From: an uncultured Aquincola sp.
Lineage (GTDB): Bacteria; Pseudomonadota; Gammaproteobacteria; Burkholderiales; Burkholderiaceae
Direction of reading: 5' to 3'
Assembly (NCBI GenBank): GCA_937883885.1
Contig: CAKZXL010000248.1
Location: 1-6,257, forward strand
Length of the DNA: 6,257 nt
The notes under the pieces were generated by a model. The model was not told where the DNA came from. It searched no databases and saw only the letters and a program-made list of their open reading frames with translations. The number at the start of each line of letters is the position of its first letter. Positions within the stretch are counted from its first letter, which is position 1. The position numbers and the translations under genes were made by a program. This document shows positions 1 to 5,813 of this stretch, in pieces.

Positions 1-1
1 C

Positions 2-262
2 CTGTACTTGGCCCAGAACACCGGACGGCGATTCGACACGCTGTTCTCCGACGAGGCCGATGGGCCGTTGGACCCAGAACACAAGCGCATGTTCATGGCC
101 ATGAAGCGCGAAGTCCTTCAGCTCGGCGGCTACCGGCAGGAGTTCTTCATCACCCAGACCCCGCACCTCGCAACGATGGCCGATGCAATCATCGACCTCG
201 ACGCCATGCAGGTCGATGCGCTTCGGGACGTTGCACTCGTCGCTGAAGAAGCCAGGATGTAG
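2..262 (+). CDS. C-terminal end of an SbcC/Rad50/SMC-like ATPase (5' truncated by window)
   Basis: The frame is open from the first base and ends at TAG 260-262, so only the last 86 or so residues of a longer protein are visible. Three motifs of the ABC-type ATPase head of SMC/Rad50/SbcC proteins occur in order. The first is a Walker B-like stretch, FDTLFSDEAD, with the Asp-Glu pair at codons 50-55. A D-loop-like GPLD follows at once. The third is an H-loop-like ITQTPH, with its His at 164-166. The Walker A, the coiled coil and the signature motif would lie upstream. Such proteins handle DNA ends or act in DNA repair and defence, and versions with this C-terminus are common in phages and integrative elements (family knowledge). 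A TTG at 8 is not a credible start, because the frame continues upstream. The last 18 or so residues after the conserved AIIDLDAM look unconserved, so the tail may be altered. The ATPase fold is fairly sure; the specific role is unknown. Confidence 0.7.
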   Translation: MYLAQNTGRRFDTLFSDEADGPLDPEHKRMFMAMKREVLQLGGYRQEFFITQTPHLATMADAIIDLDAMQVDALRDVALVAEEARM

Positions 263-620
263 AGCGAGCGGATCACGATCGCGGCGCGGGGTTCCTGATC
301 GAATGGAAGGGTCGTTCGGTCGACACACCGCAAACGTCGGCACGTACCGCGTACCGCATTGGGCGCGATATCGACTCTACGAGGCGAACGTGCGCGATGT
401 GCGCACAGGTGCCGTTCAACCGCGAGGGCTGTGCGTCTGTGGACGGCCAGCAGCCGTTGGGTGGTGCGTCCGGAAGCGGACGTCGATTACCCAGACCAGC
501 TCATTGCATCAAAGCTCCGATCAATGGGCAGGTGGGCGGAGCGGGCGTCGGCGCCTAGCTGAAGGGTAATCGCGTGTCGCCGAGGGCTGAACCTTCGACA
601 TGCGAAGCGGGGCCGGGACG
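263..620. other. Intergenic stretch without a recognisable gene; possibly decayed sequence
   Basis: This 358-bp gap separates the ATPase fragment from the convergent end of the LysR gene. Overlapping open frames exist on the plus strand (183-569 and 359-562) but have no convincing ribosome binding site, are rich in Arg, Ser and Cys as expected of out-of-frame GC-rich DNA, and match no family I recognise. One short stretch in the 359-562 frame, around codons 458-520, reads like ordinary protein (VRPEADVDYPDQLIASKL). It could be a remnant of a gene, but I cannot name it. A 7-bp unit, GTACCGC, is repeated twice in tandem at 344-357. I see no clear terminator hairpin with a T tract. Confidence 0.4.
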
Positions 621-1553
621 TTAGCGGGCAGCCCCAGCGGTCGCATCTGCCTGGGCGATGAACGCCAGCAACGCGGGCGTCGACTGCTTCTCACGATGCA
701 CAACCAGATGACATTGCCGAAGCTGCCGCGGCAATGTCGTGGAGACGCGGCACAGACGTCCAGCTTCCAGCGCATCGTTCACTACCCAGGCGGACAGGCA
801 AGCCACCCCCAACCCTTCCTGAGCGGCACGCTGGATGGCCTCCGAACTGCCTAGCTCGATGCTGCGCCGGTAAGAACGCAGGTGGGGCAGCAAGCTCTGG
901 TCGGTGGCCTCGCGCGTGCCAGAGCCCGTTTCGCGAACCAGCCAGACCGCCTCACGCAGCGTGCGCAGGGGAATGCGATCGCCCGCCCGGCTTGACTGGG
1001 CCAGCGCACTGTCGGGCGCAGCCACGACCACCATCTCGTCTTGCAGCCAGGGGGTGACCACCAGCTCCGGCTGGTGGCTGGGCCCCTCGATCAGCCCCAC
1101 GTCGAGTTCGAAAGCGGTCACGGCATCGCAGATGGCGGCGGTGTTCCCGATAACGACCTTCGACCGCCAGGCGGCGGCGCTGCCGGGCTGCTGTGCCCCC
1201 ATGAAGCCAGCGAGCAGCTTGGGCAACACGTAGTTGCCAATCGTCGTGCTGGCGCCGATGCGCAGCGACTGCGCCTGCGCGCTGCCGTCGCGCGACATCT
1301 GCTCGATGCCTGCGGCGCCGTCGAGCAAAGCCAAAGCCCGCGGCAACAGCGCGCGGCCGTTGTCGTTCAACAGCAGGCGTTTGCCGGCGCGGTCGAACAG
1401 GCGCAGCGACAGCAGGCGTTCCAGCTCGTTGACGGCCGAACTGGTGGCCGATTGCGACAGCGCTATCTCAGCGCTGGCCGCCGTGGTGCTGCCGCTGCGC
1501 GCCACGGCGACAAAAATCTGCAGCTGACGCAGGGTGAGTCGAAGCACGTCCAC
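621..1553 (-). CDS. yeiE: LysR-family transcriptional regulator, YeiE type
   Basis: The product has 310 residues, the usual size for LysR regulators. The N-terminal winged helix-turn-helix covers about residues 5-65 (LRQLQIFVAVARSGS, then SQSATSSAVNELE and LFDRAGKR). The effector-binding domain covers about 95-300. Several segments agree closely with enterobacterial YeiE as I remember it: GASTTIGNYVLP, the DVGLIEGPSH region, RETGSGTRE, ELGSSEAI and EGLGVACLS. The start is GTG at 1551-1553 (minus strand), with AAAGG eight bases upstream; the stop is TAA at 621-623. The gene diverges from the small membrane protein and YeiH genes, the same arrangement as yeiE-yeiH in enterobacteria, so it very likely controls them. 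In Salmonella, YeiE has been connected with sulfite sensing (recalled, not checked). The effector here is an inference. Family assignment is firm and the YeiE subtype is likely. Confidence 0.92.
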   Translation of the reverse strand: MDVLRLTLRQLQIFVAVARSGSTTAASAEIALSQSATSSAVNELERLLSLRLFDRAGKRLLLNDNGRALLPRALALLDGAAGIEQMSRDGSAQAQSLRIGASTTIGNYVLPKLLAGFMGAQQPGSAAAWRSKVVIGNTAAICDAVTAFELDVGLIEGPSHQPELVVTPWLQDEMVVVAAPDSALAQSSRAGDRIPLRTLREAVWLVRETGSGTREATDQSLLPHLRSYRRSIELGSSEAIQRAAQEGLGVACLSAWVVNDALEAGRLCRVSTTLPRQLRQCHLVVHREKQSTPALLAFIAQADATAGAAR

Positions 1554-1595
1554 GGTGATTGCCTTTGTTATCGATTTCGCAGGTACATCTTAGTC

Positions 1596-1625
1596 ATACA
1601 ACCCGTTGGACGGGTTGATTGCCAA
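1596..1625 (-). promoter_or_regulatory. Weak sigma-70-like promoter for yeiE
   Basis: On the minus strand TTGGCA (1620-1625, five of six consensus bases) is followed after 18 bp by TTGTAT (1596-1601, three of six). The inverted repeat fills most of the spacer and touches the -10 element, so a bound regulator would block this promoter, as in LysR autorepression. The -10 match is poor and the call is tentative. Confidence 0.25.
1599..1617. promoter_or_regulatory. Perfect 8-bp inverted repeat, candidate YeiE operator
   Basis: CAACCCGT and ACGGGTTG are exact reverse complements separated by TGG, a 19-bp dyad in the middle of the divergent gap. LysR proteins bind dyads of the general T-N11-A type, and the position suits a site acting on both promoters. 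It could alternatively fold as a hairpin in a 5' leader. The sequence fact is certain; the operator role is inferred. Confidence 0.5.
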
Positions 1626-1635
1626 GCTCTAAATT
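1607..1635 (+). promoter_or_regulatory. Weak sigma-70-like promoter for the small ORF-yeiH operon
   Basis: TGGACG (1607-1612) and TAAATT (1630-1635) each match four of six consensus bases and are 17 bp apart, about 65 bp before the ATG at 1699. The -35 element overlaps the inverted repeat at 1599-1617. A poor promoter needing an activator would be normal for a LysR target. This is tentative. Confidence 0.3.
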
Positions 1636-1688
1636 TGCCTGGCCGCTCGATCACGGGGCGGCGGCCTGCCGCGCCACCACCGGCATCT

Positions 1689-1692
1689 GGAG
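1689..1692 (+). promoter_or_regulatory. Ribosome binding site GGAG of the small membrane protein gene
   Basis: GGAG lies six bases before the ATG at 1699. This is good spacing and supports the reality of a small gene that could otherwise be dismissed as an upstream extension of yeiH. Confidence 0.6.
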
Positions 1693-1698
1693 CCCGAC

Positions 1699-1965
1699 AT
1701 GCTGACCCTTGAACGAACAACCCCACGCCCCGCAGCACCCGGCCCGCTGGCCCCACAGGCGCTGCATGCCCTTCAATGGGTTGCTGCCCGGCGGCCAGTG
1801 GCGGGCTTCATGGGGCCGACCCGCGACGTGGCCCATGCCGTCTCGACCACCTTGGCCGCCGACAGCAGCATCGACCCGCAGGTGCTGCGCTGGATGCCGG
1901 TCGCAGTGCCGCTGGCGGCCGTGCTGCTGTGCGCCGGCATCGCCTTGATCTGGGTGCTGGCGTGA
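1699..1965 (+). CDS. Small single-pass membrane protein, translationally coupled to yeiH
   Basis: The product has 88 residues and I recognise no family. The first 65 or so residues are polar to mildly hydrophobic and rich in Ala and Pro. Residues about 65-88 (WMPVAVPLAAVLLCAGIALI and onward) form one membrane helix running to the C-terminus, so it looks tail-anchored. Support for a real gene: a GGAG ribosome binding site, strong G/C at third codon positions, and a stop codon (TGA 1963-1965) sharing one base with the ATG of yeiH. The TGATG junction, and the lack of a strong ribosome binding site of its own for yeiH, suggest coupled translation. The protein may be a small subunit, assembly factor or modulator of the transporter, or only a leader ensuring coupling. 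That is inference from position. Confidence 0.65.
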   Translation: MLTLERTTPRPAAPGPLAPQALHALQWVAARRPVAGFMGPTRDVAHAVSTTLAADSSIDPQVLRWMPVAVPLAAVLLCAGIALIWVLA

Positions 1966-1967
1966 TG
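1963..1967 (+). other. TGATG stop-start overlap
   Basis: The TGA ending the 88-residue gene overlaps by one base the ATG that begins yeiH. Upstream of that ATG only a poor GGTG/CTGG stretch is seen, so reinitiation by ribosomes finishing the upstream gene is likely. This junction also argues for the ATG at 1965 rather than in-frame starts further upstream. Confidence 0.6.
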
Positions 1968-3095
1968 CACGCGCTGTCGACCTCACAAGCCAGCCCTGGC
2001 CCGGTAGCCCGCCGCCGCGCAGCCCAGTTGCGCTTGCAGTTCGCGGCACTGATGCCTGGCCTCGTGTTGAGCGGCGCTTTGGCCGGTGCGGGCATGGCGC
2101 TAGGCCGCATCGGCTGGCTGCAGGACCACGGCTTCAGTGCGCTGACGCTGGCCATCGTGTTGGGCATGCTGGTGGGCAACACGGTCTATCCGCTGGTGCC
2201 GCGCTTGGCCGCGGCCAGCGGTGCCGGCGTCAACGTGTCCAAGCAGAACCTGCTGCGCCTGGGGGTCGTGCTGTACGGCCTGCGGCTGACGGTGCAGGAC
2301 ATCGGCCACGTCGGCATCGCCGGCGTCGCCATCGACGCGCTGGTGCTGGGCTCGACCTTCGCGCTGGCCTGCTTCATCGGCACGCGCTGGTTGGGCCTGG
2401 ACCGCAAGACGGCGATGCTGATCGGCGCCGGCAGCTCCATCTGCGGCGCCGCCGCGGTGATGGCTGCCGAACCGGTGGTCAAGGCGCGCGCCGAGCAGGT
2501 AACGGTGGCGGTGGCCACGGTGGTGGTGTTCGGCACGCTGGCGATCTTTCTGTACCCGGCGCTGTTCGAGCTGAACCAGCACTGGGCGCTGATTCCGGGT
2601 GGCGCCAACGGCTTCGGCATCTATGCCGGCTCGACCATCCACGAGGTGGCCCAGGTGGTGGCCGCGGCGCGTTCGGTGGGCCCGGACGCGGCCAACTCGG
2701 CCGTCATCGCGAAGATGGTGCGGGTGATGATGCTGGCGCCGTTCCTGGTGATGTTGTCGGCCTGGCTGGCACGTGACGACAAACGCCACGCCCACACTTC
2801 CGCCGCCACGGGCCAGGCCCCAGGCAAGCTCGCCGTGCCCTGGTTCGCCTTCGGCTTCGTCGCGGTGGTGTTGTTCAACTCGCTGCAGTGGCTGCCGGCC
2901 TCGGTGGTGGCGGTGACCACCGAGATCGACACCGCGCTGCTGGCCATGGCCATGGCCGCACTCGGCCTGTCCACGCACATCGGTGCCATCCGCAAGGCCG
3001 GTGCCAAGCCGCTGTTGCTGGCGCTGATCGTGTTCGGCTGGCTCATCGTCGGCGGTGCCTTGATCAACCGCTGGGTACCGGCCCTGCTCGGCTGA
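1965..3095 (+). CDS. yeiH: YeiH/UPF0324 family membrane transporter, putative sulfate/sulfite exporter
   Basis: From the ATG at 1965 the product has 376 residues, near the family's usual 340-370. It is very hydrophobic, with about ten membrane segments by eye. Hallmarks of the UPF0324 (YeiH, Cons_hypoth698) family are present: LRLGVVLYGLRLT at 97-109, GAGSSICGAAAVMA at 154-167 and YAGSTIHEVAQVVAA at 220-234. A polar His/Lys-rich loop at about 270-290 separates the C-terminal helices. Relatives such as TauZ are proposed sulfate exporters in sulfonate breakdown, but transport is poorly proven. An in-frame ATG at 1776 would add 63 residues of non-membrane, Arg/Pro-rich sequence lying over the 88-residue gene, so I reject it. 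The gene shares an operon with that small gene and is divergent from yeiE, its probable regulator. Family assignment is firm; substrate is unknown. Confidence 0.92.
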   Translation: MHALSTSQASPGPVARRRAAQLRLQFAALMPGLVLSGALAGAGMALGRIGWLQDHGFSALTLAIVLGMLVGNTVYPLVPRLAAASGAGVNVSKQNLLRLGVVLYGLRLTVQDIGHVGIAGVAIDALVLGSTFALACFIGTRWLGLDRKTAMLIGAGSSICGAAAVMAAEPVVKARAEQVTVAVATVVVFGTLAIFLYPALFELNQHWALIPGGANGFGIYAGSTIHEVAQVVAAARSVGPDAANSAVIAKMVRVMMLAPFLVMLSAWLARDDKRHAHTSAATGQAPGKLAVPWFAFGFVAVVLFNSLQWLPASVVAVTTEIDTALLAMAMAALGLSTHIGAIRKAGAKPLLLALIVFGWLIVGGALINRWVPALLG

Positions 3096-3117
3096 AGCCT
3101 CGAATTCACGGCCCGAC

Positions 3118-3143
3118 GGAATAAACCACGGGCTCTCCTCGTC
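3118..3143 (+). promoter_or_regulatory. Candidate ECF sigma factor promoter upstream of the beta-propeller gene
   Basis: GGAATA (3118-3123), a 16-bp spacer and CGTC (3140-3143) follow the GGAA...CGTC form of many ECF sigma promoters. Initiation would fall near 3150, giving a leader of about 45 bases before the ATG at 3195. A second copy with the same spacing, also sharing RACC after the -35 element, lies at 5814-5839. The match is visible in the sequence; use by an ECF sigma factor is inferred. Confidence 0.55.
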
Positions 3144-3194
3144 CACCACAGCAAGCCTTTCCCTCTTTTCTCAACACTCTCCGAAAGACATCCC

Positions 3195-4238
3195 ATGAAT
3201 ACCTTCTTCCGCACCACCGCGCTGGCCTTGTGCAGCACCTTCGTCCTCGTCGCCGCCAGCGTGCCCGCCAACGCCGCCAACGCCGCCGAAGCCACCCCGG
3301 CCCGCGTCACCTTCGACGGCCAGATCCGCAACAACTCGCTGGCGCTGAGCCCCGACGAGGCCACCGCCGTGGTGTCTTACAGCGAGCGCCCGGACGTCAT
3401 CGTCTACGACCTGGCCACCGGTGCCGTGCGCGGTGTGCTGCGCGGCTACGTCACGCCGCGCAACATCGTGTTCGCGCCCGACGGCAAGAGCTTCTATGTC
3501 TCCGACAGCAGCCTGGGCACGGTGACGCGCCTGGACACCACCACGCTCAAGCCGCTGGCCACCGCGTCGACGCTGGCGGCCGGCCCCGGCGCCTTCGGCA
3601 CCGCGCTCAGCAAGGACGGCAGCGCGCTGTACGTCAACAACCAGGCCAGCAGCACCGTGACGCGACTGGACACCGCCAGCGGGCAGGCCAAGGCGGTGAT
3701 CACCGGCTTTGCGCAGCCGCGCCAGGGCGTGCGCCTGAGCCCGGACGGCGCGAAGCTCTACGTCACCAACTTCCTGGGCGACAAGGTGACCATCGTCGAC
3801 ACGCAGACCGACAAGATCGAGGGCGAGATCACCGGCTTCAACAAGATCCGCGCCATCTCCGTCACCGCCGACGGCAAGACCCTGTTTGCGGCCAACAGCG
3901 GCAGCAACGACATCGCGGTGGTGGACATCGCCGCGCGCCGCGTCACCGGCACCGTGCCGGTGGGCCGCGACCCCTACGGCGCCGCGCTCACGCCCGACGG
4001 CCGCTTCGTCTACTCGGGCAACTTGGCCGACAACACGGTGTCGGTGATCGACGTGGCCACGTTGAAGGTGGTCGCCACCATCGCCGGCTTCAAGCAGCCG
4101 CGCCAGGCCATCGTGTTCACGCGCGACGGCAAGACCGCCTACGTGCTGAACGAGGACCTGAGCATCTCCAAGGTCGAGCGTGCCGGGCAGCGCATCGTCG
4201 CCACGGTGGCCGCACCGCAGGCGGTGGCGGCGTACTGA
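3195..4238 (+). CDS. Exported YVTN/YncE-like seven-repeat beta-propeller protein
   Basis: The product has 347 residues. A signal peptide is clear: short charged start, hydrophobic core about residues 7-22, and Ala-x-Ala sites near 25-30. The mature part consists of seven repeats of about 42-45 residues. Each opens with a motif like LSPDG (at about 51, 93, 138, 181, 223, 265 and 308), followed by a YVTN-like strand and a VDT/IDVAT-like strand. Seven copies make one complete seven-bladed propeller, as in YncE, an exported protein reported to bind DNA in E. coli; other YVTN proteins bind cofactors or surfaces. No catalytic residues can be read out. The start is ATG 3195, with a weak GAAAGA six bases upstream. 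A candidate ECF promoter precedes it, and an exported hydrolase gene follows after 100 bp, probably in the same transcript. Function is unknown; a periplasmic location is likely. Confidence 0.88.
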   Translation: MNTFFRTTALALCSTFVLVAASVPANAANAAEATPARVTFDGQIRNNSLALSPDEATAVVSYSERPDVIVYDLATGAVRGVLRGYVTPRNIVFAPDGKSFYVSDSSLGTVTRLDTTTLKPLATASTLAAGPGAFGTALSKDGSALYVNNQASSTVTRLDTASGQAKAVITGFAQPRQGVRLSPDGAKLYVTNFLGDKVTIVDTQTDKIEGEITGFNKIRAISVTADGKTLFAANSGSNDIAVVDIAARRVTGTVPVGRDPYGAALTPDGRFVYSGNLADNTVSVIDVATLKVVATIAGFKQPRQAIVFTRDGKTAYVLNEDLSISKVERAGQRIVATVAAPQAVAAY

Positions 4239-4256
4239 AAACCGGGAACTGTCAGA

Positions 4257-4304
4257 GAACCGGCGCACCGCACGACCGAGCCCGGGGCTTGCCGCTTCCG
4301 GTTC
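4257..4304 (+). other. Nested inverted repeats between the propeller and hydrolase genes
   Basis: GAACCGG (4257-4263) pairs exactly with CCGGTTC (4298-4304). Inside lies a smaller hairpin, AGCCC-G-GGGCT (4279-4289). No T tract follows, so it is not an obvious terminator. It could stabilise, attenuate or process the joint mRNA. In GC-rich DNA such pairings also arise by chance. Confidence 0.3.
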
Positions 4305-4338
4305 GCCCTGTTGTCCTCCCGCCCGCACAAAGGATCGA

Positions 4339-5310
4339 ATGAAAACTCTTGCCAACCCTGGCCGGCGCCAACTGGCTTCGATCTGTCTGGCCTTTTGCAC
4401 GCTGCCCGCCGCATTCGCCGCCCAGGCCCAGACGGCCGCCCCGCCGGCGCTGGAACTGGTGGTGCTGGGCTCGGGCGGCCCGGGTGCCACCGGCCGTGCG
4501 GGTTCGGCCTATGCCGTGTTGGTGGATGGCGTGGCGCGTGTCTTCGTCGACGCCGGCCCGGGATCTTTCGTGCGCCTGGGTGAAGCCAAGCTGGCGCTGG
4601 GTCGGGCCGACATCGTGCTGCTGACGCACCTTCATGTGGACCATGCCGGTGGACTGCCAGGCCTCTTCAAGGCCCGTGCGGTGTCCAACCGCGGGCCGGT
4701 CGATTTCAAGATCTTCGGGCCGGCAGGGCGGCGTGCGCTCGATGCCGACGATGCCGACTTCCCGGCCACCAGCCGCTTCATTGACCTCTTGTTCGGCAAG
4801 CAGGGCGCCTTCGGCTACCTGAAGGACTTCTCGGCGCCGCTGCGCTTTCAAGTGAACGACATCGACGCACCCGCCACGGCGTCAGCCCTGCCCGAAGTGC
4901 GCACGGTGTTCGATGAGGGCGGCCTGCGCATCAGCGCCGTGGCCGGCCACCACCGCGACGCACCGGCAGTGGTCTACCGCATCGACCACGCCGGCAAGAG
5001 CATCACCTTCAGCGGCGACATCGACGCCAGCGGGCTGGCGGGTCTGCGGCGAATCGCCCAAGGCACCAGCCTGCTGGTCTTCAACAGCGTGGTGCTCGAC
5101 CCACCCGGCTCGCCCGACGTGCTGTACACCTTGCACACGCCACCCAAGGCCATCGGCGAAGTGGCCGATGCGGTGCGCGCCGGCCAGCTGCTGCTGAGCC
5201 ACCTGTCACCTGCGCTCGACGCGCAGCGTGATGCCGTCAAGGCGTCGATTGCCGCGCACTACGCCGGCGGGGTGGTGTTTGCGCAAGACGGTCAGCGGCT
5301 GGCGCCCTGA
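4339..5310 (+). CDS. Exported metallo-beta-lactamase-fold hydrolase (RNase Z/AtsA-like group)
   Basis: The ATG at 4339 has AAAGGA four bases upstream and gives 323 residues; in-frame starts further upstream lie in the propeller gene or the gap. Residues 1-30 form a signal peptide (hydrophobic core about 11-28, cleavage near AAQA-Q). An Arg pair at 9-10 makes Tat export possible. The MBL fold is shown by HLHVDH (97-102) followed by AGG. A His at 205 precedes PAVVYRI, Asp227 lies in FSGDID, and His288 lies in SHLSP. These are the metal ligands expected of the RNase Z/arylsulfatase-like branch. The position where RNase Z and AtsA relatives usually have His-Glu is here FNSVVLDPPG (about 248-257), so the substrate probably differs. 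The 3' end overlaps the converging gene by 19 bp. It is probably co-transcribed with the propeller gene. Fold and metal dependence are firm; substrate is unknown. Confidence 0.88.
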   Translation: MKTLANPGRRQLASICLAFCTLPAAFAAQAQTAAPPALELVVLGSGGPGATGRAGSAYAVLVDGVARVFVDAGPGSFVRLGEAKLALGRADIVLLTHLHVDHAGGLPGLFKARAVSNRGPVDFKIFGPAGRRALDADDADFPATSRFIDLLFGKQGAFGYLKDFSAPLRFQVNDIDAPATASALPEVRTVFDEGGLRISAVAGHHRDAPAVVYRIDHAGKSITFSGDIDASGLAGLRRIAQGTSLLVFNSVVLDPPGSPDVLYTLHTPPKAIGEVADAVRAGQLLLSHLSPALDAQRDAVKASIAAHYAGGVVFAQDGQRLAP

Positions 5311-5741
5311 GGCGCGCAGCCGCCGGCGATAGTGCCGGTACCAGCCCCCAGTTCGACGCCCGTGCCCACCGACCCCACGAAGGTGATCACGCGAGCCATG
5401 CCGTCGGGCCGCAGGAACACGGCGGCGTCGAACTTCATGCGCTGGCCGCCCGATGGGCTGCCGCTCACGAAACCTTCGGTGCCGACACCGCGGTCCAGGC
5501 CCCGCAAGTAGAAGGCGCCCGCCGTGGTGCCGAGGGCGTCGGCAAAGGTGCCCGAGAAGCTGAAGGTGTCGCTGGCCGGGTCGTAGCCGGCGAACGCGCT
5601 CGCCACATCCACGTCGCCGTTCTGCGGACCGATGTACGTGGGCAGTAGGTCGCCAATGGGGTCGGTGATGCCTTGCGCCAGCGCACCGGTCGCGGCGGTG
5701 AACAAGCTGGCCAGCAGCAGGAAGGTCAGGGTTCGCTTCAT
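5292..5741 (-). CDS. Secreted protein of unknown function
   Basis: The product has 149 residues. It begins with a textbook signal peptide (MKRT, hydrophobic FLLLASLF, cleavage near ALAQ-G, residues 1-23). The mature domain of about 126 residues is acidic and rich in Gly, Asp, Phe and Thr, with segments like DPIGDLLPTYIGPQNGDVDV and FSFSGTFADALG that suggest beta strands. Similar DPxGD...GPQNxDxDV openings occur in uncharacterised secreted proteins, sometimes with C-terminal anchors. None is seen here: it ends in GGCAPQGASR with no sorting signal. The start is CAT 5739-5741 on the plus strand, with no clear ribosome binding site. The stop lies inside the 3' end of the hydrolase gene. The signal peptide and coherent composition favour this frame over the longer overlapping minus-strand frame at 5206-5775. 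I do not recognise a function. Confidence 0.72.
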   Translation of the reverse strand: MKRTLTFLLLASLFTAATGALAQGITDPIGDLLPTYIGPQNGDVDVASAFAGYDPASDTFSFSGTFADALGTTAGAFYLRGLDRGVGTEGFVSGSPSGGQRMKFDAAVFLRPDGMARVITFVGSVGTGVELGAGTGTIAGGCAPQGASR

Positions 5742-5813
5742 CGGAGCAATTGGTGGAGCGTGTCGGGCGGGTCAACTGCCGATGGCGTGACAGAAAAAGT
5801 TTTTGCGTGGACC

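Larger units (their letters stand above)
1554..1698. promoter_or_regulatory. Divergent control region between yeiE and the yeiH operon
   Basis: This 145-bp gap is less GC-rich around 1565-1640 than the flanking genes, as expected of a promoter region. It contains a perfect inverted repeat and weak sigma-70-like hexamers facing both ways (listed separately). LysR regulators usually bind such divergent gaps and control both their own gene and the neighbour. No experimental site is known to me for this sequence. Confidence 0.6.

Noticed and set aside
1041..1712. Plus-strand open frame (223 residues) opposite yeiE
   Set aside because: It is Gln/Arg/Gly-rich antisense shadow of a firm LysR gene, with no ribosome binding site or motif.
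1776..1964. Upstream in-frame extension of yeiH starting at ATG 1776 (439 residues)
   Set aside because: The added 63 residues are Arg/Gly/Pro-rich and unlike the family. They overlap the 88-residue gene, which has a good ribosome binding site and ends at the TGATG junction.
3111..3133. GCCCG...CGGGC inverted repeat after yeiH as a terminator
   Set aside because: The stem is 5 bp with a 13-base loop and no T tract, and it overlaps the candidate ECF -35 element, so a chance pairing is more likely.
2100..3149. Minus-strand open frame (349 residues) opposite yeiH
   Set aside because: It is His/Arg/Gln-rich low-complexity shadow sequence with no motif, while the plus strand has all UPF0324 hallmarks.
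4245..4276. Possible third ECF promoter (GGAACT ... CGAC) before the hydrolase gene
   Set aside because: The spacer is 22 bp rather than 16 and the -10 core differs, so it does not match the two good sites.
3171..4490. Long minus-strand open frame (439 residues) opposite the propeller gene
   Set aside because: Its product is a Gly/Arg/His/Val-rich string typical of the antisense of GC-rich codons. The plus strand encodes seven clear propeller repeats and a signal peptide.
5323..5338. Hairpin CCGGC-GATAGT-GCCGG just after the hydrolase stop as a terminator
   Set aside because: The stem is only 5 bp, no T tract follows, and it lies inside the converging gene's coding sequence.
5206..5775. Longer minus-strand frame (189 residues) overlapping the secreted protein gene
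   Set aside because: It is Arg/His-rich without a signal peptide or domain. The alternative frame at 5292-5741 has a clear signal peptide and coherent composition.
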